DNA of 64,000 bases from Sesamum alatum (GCA_034509735.1 JACGWO010000004.1:16597395-16661394), one strand, 5' to 3'; positions 46,659 to 58,180 are shown, counted from the stretch's first letter. Numbers and translations are program-made. The notes: generated from the letters alone by a model not told the origin.

Positions 46659-47425
46659 ATCTCCCACTTGACCTTTAAAGCCAATCACCCATATGCCTAA
46701 TCCCCATCTTCTCAAGATGTTGCGTATGAGCACTTTGCGACATAGGCTTTGTCAGCGGGTCTGCTGTGTTGTCTGCTGAGTTGACTCGGTCCATCCGAAC
46801 GTCACCTCTTCCTACCATTTCTCTAAGAAGATGGTAGCGTCTAAGAATGTGTTTGGAACGGTGGTGAGATCTCGGTTCCTTCGCTTGCGCTATTGCACCG
46901 TTGTTATCACAGAAGATGACAACGGGCTCGGCGATGCTAGGCACCACACCCAACTCTTGGATGTAGTTTCTCATCCCAAACCGCTTCCTTGGCAGCTTCT
47001 GAAGCTGCTATGTATTCAGCCTCAGTGGTGGAGTCAGCAGTGGTTGCTTGCTTGGAACTTTTCCAAGCCACTACTCCTCCGTTGAGCTTGAGTACATACC
47101 CCGATTGAGACTTGGCATCATCGTCATCAGACTGGAAGCTGGCGTCGCTAAAGCCTTCCAGAATTAGTCTTCCATTGCCATAGACTAAGAACATTTCCTT
47201 AGTCCTCCTTAGGTACTTAAGGATGCCCTTAACTGCATTCCAATGTGCCTCTCCTGCACAGGACTGATATCTGCTAGTCACGCTCAAAGCGTATGCAATG
47301 TCAGGCCTGGTGCAGTGGACCGCATATTGGATGCTACCTACGGCAGAAGCATAGGGGATGACTTTCATTTTTTTTAAGTTCCTCATCAGTCTGCGGGGAC
47401 TGTTTCTTGGACAACTTGATCCCAT
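46659..47425 (-). CDS. E2 RNase H and polypurine tract
   Basis: C-terminal RNase H of the E2 polyprotein, removing genomic RNA after minus-strand synthesis. It shows DASFQSDDDD, TTEAEYIAASEAAKEAVW and FCDNNGAIAQAKEPRS, followed by the usual tail ending HMGDWL. Two frames overlap at 46937-46974 because of an extra C near 46976 (CATCCC where E4 has two C). The polypurine tract reads GTCAAGTGGGAGAT on the minus strand, just before the 3' LTR. All RNase H acidic residues are kept, so apart from the shift it looks functional. Confidence 0.88.
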
Positions 47426-48626
47426 GCCTCATAGGAAGGAACCCTCGTTTGGAGTTTGTCCATTCGATATCTCTTTAGGACTTTCTCCATATACGAGTTT
47501 TGGGTGAGCCCTAACATCCTTTTAGATCTGTCCCTGACAATCTGGATGCCTAGGATGTAGGATGCTTCACCCAAGTCCTTCATGGAAAACTTGGTTGACA
47601 GCCATGCTTTCGTGTTTCCTAACATTCTGACGTCATTTCCAATGAGCAGAATGTCATCCACGTAAAGCACTAGGAACACTATAGAGCTCCCACTGACCTT
47701 CTTGTATACACAAGGGTCGGATTCGTTTTTTGATGAAGTCATAACCCCGTATTACCTCATCAAATCGAATGTTCCAACTCCGGGAAGCTGTTTGAGGCCA
47801 TAGATGGACTTCTGGAGACGACAGAGCTTTCTGTTCTTCTCCAGCGACCGTGAAACCCTCCGGCTGATCCATATAGATCTCTTCTTCAACGAAGCCGTTG
47901 AGGAAGGCCGTTTTCACGTCCATCTGCCATATTTCATAGTCATACCATGCTGCTATGGCAAGCAGGATCCGAATGGATTTAGCCATGGCTACTGGCGAGT
48001 AGGTATCCTCAAAAATCGACCCCGGGTCGTTGAGTGTATCCCTTAGCTACAAGCCTAGCCTTGAAGGTAGTGACCTCTCCATCAACGCCGAGTTTGCGCT
48101 TGTAGACCCACTTACAGCCCACTGGCTTAACACCTTTCGGTGGATCTACAAGTCTCCAAACTTGGTTCTCGCTCATGGAGTCCATTTCGGTTTTCATGGC
48201 CTCAAGCCATCTCCCAGAGTCGATGTCTGACATCGCTTCCCCGTATGTCTTAGGATCGTTATCCAGAAGATCGGTCGCACCTAGAAAATCCATATCTCAC
48301 TAGAGGTCTGGATTCTCTAGTAGACCTTCGGAGAACGGGAACGTTAGTGGTAACTGTGGGCGCTGACTGTATCGGAGCCGGCGGTTCAGGGCCGGGGCTG
48401 GCCTGCCTTGAGGTTGTCCTTCATGCCTAGCATGTTGGACTTCTCTAGGTAGGTCAGTCCTCCTAGTGTCTATCCTGAATCCTCTAGGTGAGGTTTCCGC
48501 GACTGTTTCTGATGACTGAGTTCCATCACTTGATTCCTCAAGGATCAGCTCATCAGGTTGGATATCCTCCGGGAAGCCTTGCTCCAAGAATACTGCATTC
48601 CTTGAAACAAATACCTTTTGTTCCAA
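47386..48626 (-). CDS. E2 reverse transcriptase
   Basis: RT of E2 in four overlapping frames (48300-48626 linker, 48009-48293, 47654-47986, 47386-47742). Motifs: WVYKRKLGVDGEVTTFKARL, MDVKTAFLNGF with the first catalytic Asp, LYVDDILLIGND with the YVDD site, and GLTQNSYMEKVLKRYRMD. Breaks sit at short runs: AAAA near 48288, AAAAA near 48012, TTTTTT near 47731 and an eight-T run near 47370. Each is a one-base length change relative to E1 or E4, so sequence error is as likely as true inactivation. Confidence 0.88.
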
Positions 48627-49584
48627 AGGGTCATAAAAGTAATAACCCGCAGTTTCTTTAGGGTATCCAACGAACCTGCATAGGCAGACCTGGATTCTAG
48701 CTTATCTCCCACTAACCTCTTGACGTATGCGGGGCTACCCCACACTTTCAAGTAGTTGTAGGATGCAGGCTTGCCGTGCCATATCTCATATGGCGTTTGG
48801 GTCACTACACTAGTAGGCGCCAAATTCAACAACTTGGCTGCCGTTTCTAATGCATACCCCAAAACGATAGGGGCAATTTGGTAAAACTCATCATGGAACG
48901 AACCATGTCCAACAGGGTTCGGTTCCTCCTTTCAGAGACGCCATTTAACTGTGGTGTTCCGGGAGGTGTCCATTCTGATATTATACCATGTTCCTTTAGA
49001 TAATCTAGGAATTCGGCACTAAGGTATTCACCGCCTCGGTCTGACCGTAGGATTTTAATTTTGCAGTTGGTTTGATTCTCCACTTCAAGTCTGAATTCTT
49101 TAAACCTCTCAAGAGCTTCAGACTTGTACCTCATCAGGTAAACATAACCATACCGTGAATGATCATCGGTGAAGGTTATGAAGTAGGAGAACCCACCTCG
49201 GGCCTGCGTCCTTAGTGGTCCACACACGTCTGTATAGACCAAGTCCAACAGACCTGTGGCAAGCCTGCTTTGTCCTACAAAGGGCTTCTTGGTCATTTTC
49301 CCTTTTAGACAAGATTCACAAGTTGGTAGATCACTCAAGTCCCCAACCTCTAGGTTCTTTGAGTTTACCAACCTTTTCATCCTATCTTGGGATATGTGAC
49401 CTAGCCTAGCGTGCCACAGACGTGCGTTCCCGTTATTATCTAATTTCCGTTTGTGTTGAGCGTTAAGAACGAAATTCGTTTGTTGCAAGATATAGAGCCC
49501 ATTATGTAATGTACCAAGTAGATGAGCAATTCCACACCTCATCAAAATAAAAGCAATTTTTATTGATTTTAAACTCATAACCAT
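48545..49584 (-). CDS. E2 integrase
   Basis: Integrase in two frames (48847-49584 and 48545-48862). It has the N-terminal HHCC module (LWHARLGHIS to CESCLKGK), first Asp in YTDVCGPL, second Asp in SDRGGEYLSAEF, Glu in NGVSERRNRT, then KVWGSPAYVKRL. The shift lies in the CALETAA region near 48850. All three catalytic residues are present. It inserts cDNA and produces the 5-bp duplications seen throughout the window. Confidence 0.9.
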
Positions 49585-50116
49585 TATTGTCTAACAATGG
49601 AATGGAAATGATGTTTTTAATCATACTGGGTACAAAATAAACTTGCTCTAATTCTATGCTAATGGTATCACTAATAACTAAAGTGGCGGATCCTACTGCT
49701 TCTGCCGAGATGGCCTTGCCATTTCCGAGCTTCAGGATCATGTCCCCGCTACTTAGTTTTCTGCTTCTTTTCAACACCTGCAAATCATTGCAAATGTGAG
49801 CTCCACAGCCGGTATCCAATACCCAAGAGGCAGAATTAGTGACCATGTTAACCTCAATCACAAATATACCTTGGTTTGAGAAGAGTTTGGGGCACTCTCT
49901 CTTCCAATGCCCTTTCTCACGGCAGTTGATACATATGTCATATGCCTTCGACTGTTGCTTGGAGACAACCTTTCCCTTTCCTTTGCCTTTCCCCTCTTTG
50001 GCAATGGGAACACTCTGAGTGTTCGTAGCTGCTATGACTGCCTTTCCCTTCCCTTTCTTCCTTTTCCAACGTCCGGCGCCCCTTGCCTTTCGTTTTGGAA
50101 GTAGAAGCACCTCCAA
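49502..50116 (-). CDS. E2 zinc knuckle and protease
   Basis: Lys/Gly-rich stretch, zinc knuckle CINCREKGHWKREC, then aspartic protease with WVLDTGCGAHIC and the KLGNGKAISAEAVGSATLV and MIKNIISIPLLD segments. It is out of frame with gag because of an extra base in the GGGGC run near 50085, and with integrase because of an extra A near 49548. The protease would cut the polyprotein into Gag, PR, IN and RT-RH. Confidence 0.9.
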   Translation of the reverse strand: MEVLLLPKRKARGAGRWKRKKGKGKAVIAATNTQSVPIAKEGKGKGKGKVVSKQQSKAYDICINCREKGHWKRECPKLFSNQGIFVIEVNMVTNSASWVLDTGCGAHICNDLQVLKRSRKLSSGDMILKLGNGKAISAEAVGSATLVISDTISIELEQVYFVPSMIKNIISIPLLDNNGYEFKINKNCFYFDEVWNCSSTWYIT

Positions 50117-50732
50117 ACAATACCGAAGGCGTGGACTTCTTAGTCGTTGCCTCGTATTGCACCAACATATTGATCAACTCATGAATACCCTTCTCAAGTG
50201 CATTCATGTTGTAGTTGACAATAAATTGATCAAAGGAGGGTGGGAGTGACTGAAGGATCACATCTATGTACGTTTCGTTATCGAGACCTGCCTTTAGGTC
50301 CTCGAGCTTTTCCACTAGGGTAAGCATTTTAACCCCATGTTCTTGTACAGAGGATCCTTCTGTCATTTTAGTTCCAAAGAACGCCTTGGTCGCGACATAC
50401 CTAGTATGCCGGTCCGGGACTGCATAGCAATCCTTAAGGCGAGCCATTATGGAAGGGACATCGTCTAGCCTTTCATATTGCTTCTGAATCTCATTGGTCA
50501 TCGAAGCAAGTATGATGCTACGAACCTTCCGGTTATCCTTATGCCAAGTCTCGAACGTCTCACGTTCCTCTGGCGTGGATCCTTCCGGTAAGGTCCTAGG
50601 GAGAGGCTCGTCCATGACGTAGCCTTGGTTCTCATAATCCAGGACTATCCTGAGATTGCGCAACCAGTCGTTGTAGTTGGTTCCATTAAATTTGTTTGTC
50701 TCAAGAATGGTTGAAAGTGGGTTCTTAGACAT
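49938..50732 (-). CDS. E2 gag
   Basis: Gag starts at the ATG at 50732 (MSKNPLSTILETNKFNGT), the first ATG in the gag frame after the leader. The open frame of 264 codons covers the whole UBN2-like region (NYNDWLRNLRIVLDYENQGY, RLKDCYAVPDRHTRYVATK, LQSLPPSFDQFIVNYNMNAL) and then enters the wrong frame in the Lys/Gly linker. The E1 gag frame breaks at different bases, so this is not a shared programmed frameshift. Confidence 0.92.
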   Translation of the reverse strand: MSKNPLSTILETNKFNGTNYNDWLRNLRIVLDYENQGYVMDEPLPRTLPEGSTPEERETFETWHKDNRKVRSIILASMTNEIQKQYERLDDVPSIMARLKDCYAVPDRHTRYVATKAFFGTKMTEGSSVQEHGVKMLTLVEKLEDLKAGLDNETYIDVILQSLPPSFDQFIVNYNMNALEKGIHELINMLVQYEATTKKSTPSVLFGGASTSKTKGKGRRTLEKEEREGKGSHSSYEHSECSHCQRGERQRKGKGCLQATVEGI

Positions 50733-52257
50733 TTTAAAATCTACATGTTGAAAAACAACGCGCGATCAGCAGAAAGTAAAGACGGTGGTTTGATAAAAAT
50801 AATTAAATGCTTGGTCTTTAGTCATTTAATCCCCCCACTATTTATACGAAAACACGGTACTCTCAAACGTAGTTTTCGGGAAATCCTTTCCTAGTGGGCT
50901 TGGGATCCACAGCGATTTTTCCCATACCCCGCTTTTACGATTCGCATGGAAAAGATCCTGTGGGAGGTATTCCATACCATTCTCGTTCCACGAGATTCCC
51001 AAGATTATTGCCTCACCCTTTTGCATGATCCCGAGGACTCCAAGCGAATCATGCTAATTAGGCGTTAGACCCGACCAATCGACCGAGCCATGGACCCACT
51101 AGTACCCCCACGACTCGTGAGACAGGTAGCAGCAGCCCATTTTTCGTTCATGACATAGTGCAGCTTCTTTTAAGTACAATAACGTGCCACGACTCGTGAG
51201 ACCACGCTATTGACCTAAAACAGCTTCCTCACTATGCCACGGATTGGAAGGCATGGACGAACTCCTAGAGTTCATGTCCACTTTATCTAGGGTCTAATAT
51301 TTCAACATTGGTCCAACCAATGTGAGAGTAGTGAATGACCGAGATCTCATAATATATCCATACATTCATCCATAATGCATAAATAAAATCCATCCATAGC
51401 AGTTATATGATAAATAAAAGCCATTCATCCATCATAATAACCACATGCAAAATTAAAGCCTAGCACGCCCCTGTTGGATGATCACAAGCCCGAATCCTAT
51501 GCGATCCACTGAGCCCGCAGTGGATCTATGGTCAATCTAGGGTTGGTCCTATACTATTACAATAATAGTAACCCAATCATCATTCTGATGGGCCTTGGTC
51601 TCTTTTTCTCTTTCTTCACTTCATGGAAAACGCCAAGGGACCTCCGGTCTGGGCTCTCCATGTGGTCCTTCCTTCTTCTCCACCAATTACAAAAATGGAA
51701 ACCTCACTCCTAGTCTACTCTCATTACATATAAAAAAATTAGAAACCCCAGCGAAACCCCGGGGGGAGTACATAAGGAGGGAGGTAGAAAGCCTTATTAT
51801 TCCAAGGCACTAGAAAGAGAGAAGGAGAAAGCAGTTAAAGAGGCACACAGGCCCAACAGTAAATTAAACCATACATTCGGTCTAGGGCTCGTGATCATCC
51901 ATTTCCATCCAACACACATAATTACATGATCCAATCACATAATCATAATATTCCAACAACACATGATTTCCAATCACATCAATCCAAGATGAAAATAAAT
52001 GAACATGTGCGTAACGTGTGAAAAATAAAACACAAATATTGGTAATAAAATTTTTTCTCGTTTTAGGAAACCTTTCCTCATTATTTTAAGTAAAATAACC
52101 CCGGGATTCTAAATCCAATTTATTTTACTCCTAAAATAATGTCTTTAGGAATTTAGGAAAATTGAACCCAAAAAAACGAATTTTTCAGAATTAATTCAAA
52201 ATTAAAACTGAAAATAAATTTAAAAAATAAAATAATAATGCTAGGGTTTCAAAAAAC
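50733..52257 (-). other. E2 leader, AT-rich part
   Basis: About 1.5 kb of non-coding leader between the GC island and gag, closely matching 5265-6787 of E1. It contains two CACGACTCGTGAGAC copies (near 51110 and 51190) and the ACCCCGGGGGGAGTA block near 51755. A total leader of 2.3 kb is unusually long for a copia element. Confidence 0.85.
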
Positions 52258-52852
52258 CCTAGCTGCAGCAGCCGCCGGCCGCCGCCACCGGCAGCAGCCG
52301 GCAGGCCGTGCGCGCAGGGCAGCAGGCCCAGCCTGCCGCCCCTGCGCGCGCAGGCACTGCCTGGCCGGTAGCGCGCTGCGCGGCCTGGTGTTCCGGCAGG
52401 CCAACGCGCGCGCAGGCTCCTTTGCCTGTGCGCGCGCGCTGGCCTGCTGGCCACCGGCCGCGTCCCTGCGTCGCGCGCAGAGCGCGCGCGCAGACGCGCA
52501 CTGGGCGTGCCTGCCGGGCGCGCGCGCGCAGACGCCTCCGTCTGCGTGCGCGCGCGCCTGGCGGCGCGCCTGGTGCCCGTCCGCGCGCGGGCTCCTCCGC
52601 CCGCCAGCCTTGCGCGCGCGCGCGCATGGGCGCGCCTACCGGGCGCGCGCGCGCAGACACCTCTGTCTGCCCGCGCGCGCGCCTGGAGGCGTTTCCATGC
52701 GCGCACGCCCGCGCGCAGCCAACCCGGCTGCGCGCTGCCCCTGCGCGGCCGGCAGCGCGCGCGCGCGCGCGCGCAGGCTTCCCATGCCTGCGCGCGTCTG
52801 CCCTGCCGGCAGCGCTCGGCTGCGCGCGGCCAGCCTTCCCGGCTGGCCGGCT
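52258..52852. repeat. GC-rich hairpin array in the E2 leader
   Basis: About 595 bp of very high GC with dense GCGCGC runs. Hairpins of the form GCGCGCAGGC-loop-GCCTGCGCGC recur with left-arm CAGRC motifs at 52351, 52413, 52529, 52654 and 52774, spaced about 60 or 116-125 bp. The best has perfect 11-bp arms (52768-52778 and 52786-52796) around TTCCCAT. The 52503 and 52628 units are direct repeats 125 bp apart. Long Arg/Ala-rich open frames on both strands come from the composition. Confidence 0.88.
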
Positions 52853-53057
52853 GTGACGTTTTCTCGTTTTTCAGATTAATTCCCATCCCGATTCCCAAGA
52901 AAAAACAGAAAATACCAATATTCAGCAATTCACACGAATTAAAAGCAATAAAATAACATGCTTCAAGAATCAAGAAATTCAAGATTTAATTACAACATGC
53001 TATTTCACGTTTCATGCTTAAAAAGCACATAAACCCTAGGCCTATACACCGAACCGG

Positions 53058-53069
53058 GCTCTGATACCA
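53058..53069 (-). other. E2 primer-binding site
   Basis: On the minus strand TGGTATCAGAGC, one base inside the 5' LTR: complementary to the 3' end of plant initiator tRNA-Met, the primer used by most plant copia elements. The extended match CCGGTTCGGTG follows. Confidence 0.95.
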
Positions 53070-53070
53070 C

Positions 53071-55065
53071 TGAAACATTATGTGGATCGTCCCGGGAAAA
53101 GCGCGAATGCGGAAGCGCGGTATAATGAAAAATTAAAACGGAATTTAAACATGCTTTTAAATTAAAAACACGTTTCAAAGGGTGTGCCTTTGAAATTTTC
53201 CCGGGCATTCGGTGTATCTCATGAACGTATAACATAAAATAAATCATGGAGGCCATAGGGTTGAAAATTAAAGAGGGACGAAAATTTAAAACGAGACCTA
53301 CCCGTTGTCGTTTTCGTCTTCAACGGCTACACGCGTTGTTCCCCGTTTTGCACCAAGATCCCGTCTTTGAGACCCTCTAATTCGTGACACACGATCCACC
53401 CACGTATCTTGCACGTCGTGCTAGCAACGAACAAGTGTATAATTTTGGAGTGGATGAATCAATAACACATTATCAATTAATGGTATTGATTCATCAAGAT
53501 TCTAATGTTCCAAGAACAAAAGAATCAAGAAAACTATTTTCTTGAGAGAGAGAGAGGGGCGGACGAGAGAGATGGGAGAGAGAGAGAAACCGTGTGTGTG
53601 TGTTGTGTGTGTGTGTTGGAGTTTCATCATCATGTAAATTGTAGGATGCTAGGGGTTTATATAGAAGAGGAGTTTTAATCCTCTTTAAACTCCTCTTTTA
53701 AGAACTCTAATTTGACTAGGATTTTGACCTAGTCAAAGTCCTAGTCAAACTAGTGTTTTGACCTAGTCAAAACGATCCTAGCCATCCATCTCTCCCATTA
53801 ATCTCAACCGTTGATTTAATTTAATTTAATGGAAATATTAAAAAACCTATTTAAATATTTCCAAGAGGCTAAAATAAATATAAATATTATTTAAGCCCAT
53901 TAAATAAATTCCTTTGATAAATCCAATTTATCAATTTAATTCCTTCTATCAAATAGAAAGAATTATTTCTCCAAGAAAAATAAAGGTCCCGATTAAATCT
54001 AATTTAATCATTCCTTCACTCCAATATTTAATTCCAAATTAAATATTTAATTGTGTGTGGATAGTGTGTGACTCTTTAGGTTCACCATTCAGCTAGACTT
54101 GGTCGGATTCCTAGAATCCGTCCGTTACCATGGGTGGCCATCTAGCAACGGTCCATGGCACTAGAGACTAGGTGAAATATTCAGGGATGAACATTTAGGC
54201 TCTAACAGTACGCTTGTCCTTCTGTCTTCGGTCTCATCACTTAGTGTCTAGGGCACGGATAACGCAGGTACCCATCTTGGACCTAAGTGTCGGTCTGTCC
54301 TCACTAAACGCCGCAAGGGAAACCTTCCCTTCTGTTCAGTCACTGTGGCCACAGTTTTAGGGACAAGACCTAGAGCATACATGAGACTCAACTGTCAAAA
54401 CCTATTGACAGGAGACAGATCCTTTCTTGGAAACTACTGTCACTTTGCACACCAGGACTGCACTAGACATGGCTTATGACTACCAAAGAGAATTCTGGCA
54501 ATCTCTCACCATATCTAAGATACAGTTCTGATGTACAGGTAAACTTAGTAATTCCTCAAGTCAAAGGACTTGACCTGTACCGTTGGAACCGGGAATACTC
54601 GTCATACCTTGCAGACCATACTCAAGGTCCTCCGTAAGACGGTTCCCACGAGTCACCTCAGTCAGCTGCATCCTAGCAGGCTAACCCACTAACACTGCTT
54701 AGACGATCCTCGTCACCCGTCGATGAAACACGACAGCAGATGCTTAGTGCAAGTCTCAAATGGAATCCCGGTACCCATTTTCGGGATTCCTTGACTTGGA
54801 GATTTCCGGACTGATTCGGGAAGACTGATTCCATGGACCTACCTCCAAGCGTAGTCCCAGTCCCCGAAATCGAATCTCAGTCCGTGGGCTCTGTTTGCGT
54901 AGTGAACAGATATGGAAAAATAGGTGCAAGTGAACACAAACAAAGTAATGCCAAATGAAAATTCACTTCTTTATTCATTAATGATTTATCAAAACACTTA
55001 TAATTGTCTAGACATAGGTTACATATACCCGCCAAAATTGGCTTACATGGTCACCTATTCTAACA
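53071..55065 (-). mobile_element. E2 5' LTR with promoter
   Basis: 1995-bp LTR. On the minus strand it holds U3 palindromes (about 53900-54060 region), a W-box array (53711-53772) and TATATAAA (53656-53663), so transcription should start roughly 25-35 bp below 53656 and run left. CA-rich and CT-rich tracts follow. The U5 hairpin (AAAGG / CCTTT arms) is near 53173-53190. Confidence 0.93.
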
Positions 55066-58000
55066 CAAGCAACTAGTACACAGCACGAAAATGCTCTGTC
55101 GAGTCCATGAAAAGAAGCAGTAGGAAGGACATGAAAATAGATCTACCTCAGTACATCCAGGAAAAGGGTAAGGAGCTTATGCAATATGACTGGTAAGGAA
55201 ATAAGGTTCCCACTCAAGTACAACCTACGGAGGAGCTGCTGAGCATCTAGCTAGTACCAGGAAAGCTAGACAAAATGACTAGGATTGGCTTTCAGCTGAG
55301 CCTTGACCTAGCAGGGCAATTGACCACTTTCTTGTAGGAGAGCGTAGACATCTTTGCATGGTCAGCCTGCGACTTAGTAGTTATCGACATTAGTGTCGAA
55401 GTGCATAGATTGAACCTCGACCAGTCCTTACCTCCTATCAAATTATTGAAAAGGCACTTCGGTCTTGAGAAGGATAAGGTCATCCCGGAGGAGGTAAGTG
55501 AGCTCCTTGTTGTGGGACACACCAAGGAGATTCAATTCCCTGGAATGGTTGTCCAATATTGTGCTTGTCCCCTAGCAAGGTAATAAATGGAGCATGTGTG
55601 TAGACTTTAATTATGTTAATAGACCGTTCCCTAAAGATTCTTATCATCTTTTCCCCGCAGATTGGTGGATTCCACACTGGGTCACGACTTGTTAAGTTTA
55701 ATGGATGCTTCACAGGGCTATCATAAAATTATATTTAACCCTGATGACCAGAAGTGCGTAAGCCTCATCATGTCGGGGGGGACATATTGTTATATTGTTA
55801 TGCCCTTCGGGCTAAAAATTGTAAGTGATACCTACCAACGGCTGGTAGATCGCATGTGCCGAGAGCAACTTGGATGCAATATGGAGGTGTACATTGATGA
55901 CATGCTGGTCAAGATCTGGCAAGCTGACCACCATATCACCAACCTCGCTGAAACGTTTGGGATCTTGAGGAATTATAACATAAACTGAACCTAGTAAAGT
56001 GTGCTTCCAGAGTCCGGAGTGGACATTTCTTAAGCTACATGGTGACTGAGAAAGGTATCGAGGTCACCTAAACTAGATACGAGCCATCTAAGAGATGAAA
56101 GCTCCCACCAACCTCAATGAGGTACAGAGATTGGTTAGCCTAGCTTGCCTTTCTTCAAAATGGTACGGAAGACCAAGAACATCAACTGGGATGAGGCTTT
56201 CCAACAAACCTTCCAAGATCTAAAAGCCTACTCGATCGACCTCCCCCTACTCACCAAACCCTCACCAGGTGAATCATTATATCTTTATGTATTTGTAGGT
56301 CAACATGTCGTAAGAGTCATGCTCATTAAGGAGGAAGATGGAACACAAGAACATATCTATTATGTTAGCTAAGTACTACACGGTGCCAAGCAACCCTATC
56401 TCAAGGTAGTAAAATTAGCATTTGCCCTGTTAATAACAACAAGAAAATTACAACCATACTTTTGTCATATTCCATATTATGCACACTAACAACCCTCTAA
56501 GGCAAATGATGGGGGAAGCTAAGACTTCGGGAAGAATGATCAAATTGGTTGTACAGCTCAGCAAGTATGATATCTCTTGCTAGCCCATAATGGCCATCAA
56601 GGCCCAACCACTAGCAGAATATCACCGGGGCGATACCTACTGAAGAAAATGAAGGAAAATGGTTGCTCCATGAATATGGCTCCTCCACACATGCAACCAG
56701 TGGTACCGAGATCGTGTTGACTAGCCTAGAAGGAGATGAGCTAAACTTTGCCCTGAGATTTGACTTTAAAGTTTTCAATAATAAGGCCGAGTATGAAGCA
56801 CTCATTGCAGGTATCATGATAGCTCTTGATGCAGGAACACGAAATCTGACAACTTACTCCGATTCTCAGCTGGTAACCAACTAGGCATACGACGTTAAGA
56901 AAGAAATAATGAGAGGATACCTCCAAGAAATTACTAAACTCAAGAACAGATGTAGGAGCTTTCAGCTCCATCAAATTCTCCACACGGAAAATGCCAAACA
57001 GGACTGCCTTGCTTGGCTAGCTGGCTCTCTAACTGACTGGAGCACTCACACTATCACTATAAAGACACTTACTAAAATAACTAATGAGAATAATGTGAAT
57101 ATCCTGCAGGTTTAGTACAGGTTGGAGGAACCCCTCCTTGGCTACCTCCAGGAATGAACTCTTATTACTAATGAACATAAGAAAGCCCGCCTGAGAAATA
57201 TGGCGGCCAGATTTACCTTGCTGGGAGGAATACTCTACAAATGCAGTTTGACTAAGCTTTACCTCCGATGCTTATCAATTTGATGAGATAAAAACCATGC
57301 TAAAAGAGACACTCGAAGGCTCCTACGTCTCTCACACAAGAGGGATGACCCTTTGTAGGAAAAACTTTACGAGACGGATATTTCTGGTGACATACACTAC
57401 GTAAAGAAATGTGAGCAATGCTTGAAGCATGCCCTGCTCATCCATATACCTACCTTGTGAGCCCTTCAAGGCACTTTCAACACCTAGTCCATTCGCCAAA
57501 TAAGGGATGGACACAGTAAGACCATTCCTAGCTGCACAAAAATGAAAAAAAAAAATCTCCTCTTAGCAATGGACTATTCCTACAAGTGGGTATAAGCTTA
57601 ACCCCTTGCTAAAATTACAAAGAATGAAGTGCTAAAATTCTTCTAGAAAAACATAGTTTCCAGGTAAAGTCTTCCTTGAGAATTTATTTCTAACAATGGT
57701 GGCCAATTTCATGACTGGAAAATCCAGAACTGGGTCCTGATTGTAGCATCCAGCAAAGATTTACTTTAGTAGCCTCCCCTCGGGCTACAGGCAAGTGGAG
57801 ATCATAAATCGTATAATATTGCAAGGCATCAAAACCAAGCTCGAGCAAGCAGGAAGGCAATAAGTGGGCGCCTTGTCAGTGTGTTGTGGCCCTACAGGAC
57901 TACCCCCAGGTCAACCAGGAGAGACTCCCTTTAACTTAGTATATGGCTTGGAGGCCATCATACCTGCTGAAGCAAGGCCGGAAACCTTCAAATCCACACT

Positions 58001-58180
58001 AGGAACAAAAAGGTAGCGATATCCTGCTACGTGCTAATCTTGATTTGATAGATGAGGTTCGAGAAAATGCTAAACCTGTATGAAAAGATATAACCAAAAA
58101 GTGGTGAATGCCTACAATAGAATGGTAAAAAGAAGAGAATTCCAACTAGGTTCAGAGCTCTTTTTGAGCGACAGAAAGGA
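55066..58180 (+). pseudogene. Ty3/gypsy (Tat-type) pol: RT, two RNase H domains, integrase
   Basis: Continuation of the gypsy element. RT: ESVDIFAWSACDL (near 55338), HRLNLDQSLPPIK, LLSLMDASQGYHKI (near 55695) and VYIDDMLVK with YIDD at 55890-55901. The first RNase H region is near 56150-56370 (WDEAFQQTFQDLK). A second, archaeal-type RNase H at about 56650-57040 shows DELNFALRFDFK, NKAEYEALIAG and TYSDSQLV. Integrase is very decayed; LVYGLEAIIPAEARPE (near 57936) marks its C-terminal part. Two RNase H domains are a hallmark of the Tat lineage. The frame has many stops. It is cut at 58181 by an LTR. Confidence 0.87.

Larger units (their letters stand above)
44668..55065 (-). mobile_element. 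E2: complete young Ty1/copia element
   Basis: A 10.4-kb minus-strand element with both LTRs (44668-46658, 1991 bp; 53071-55065, 1995 bp), primer site (53058-53069), polypurine tract (46659-46672) and all copia domains in order. The LTRs differ by two substitutions and ten one-base length changes. The flanking five bases are CAAGG (44663-44667) and CAAGC (55066-55070); deleting one copy puts the gypsy reading frame back in phase, so this is the TSD with one mismatch. It is probably of the Tork/Angela group, judged from long LTRs and pol motifs. Confidence 0.93.

Noticed and set aside
49938..50116. Programmed frameshift between gag and the zinc-knuckle/protease frame
   Set aside because: E1 and E2 break at different bases (A-run in E1, G-run in E2), and copia elements usually use one frame. 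Base-run errors explain it better.
52191..52982. Open frames of 130-260 codons rich in Arg, Ala and Pro on both strands of the GC island
   Set aside because: Several frames are open at once because stop codons are rare in GC-only sequence. There is no conserved protein between islands and no recognisable domain.
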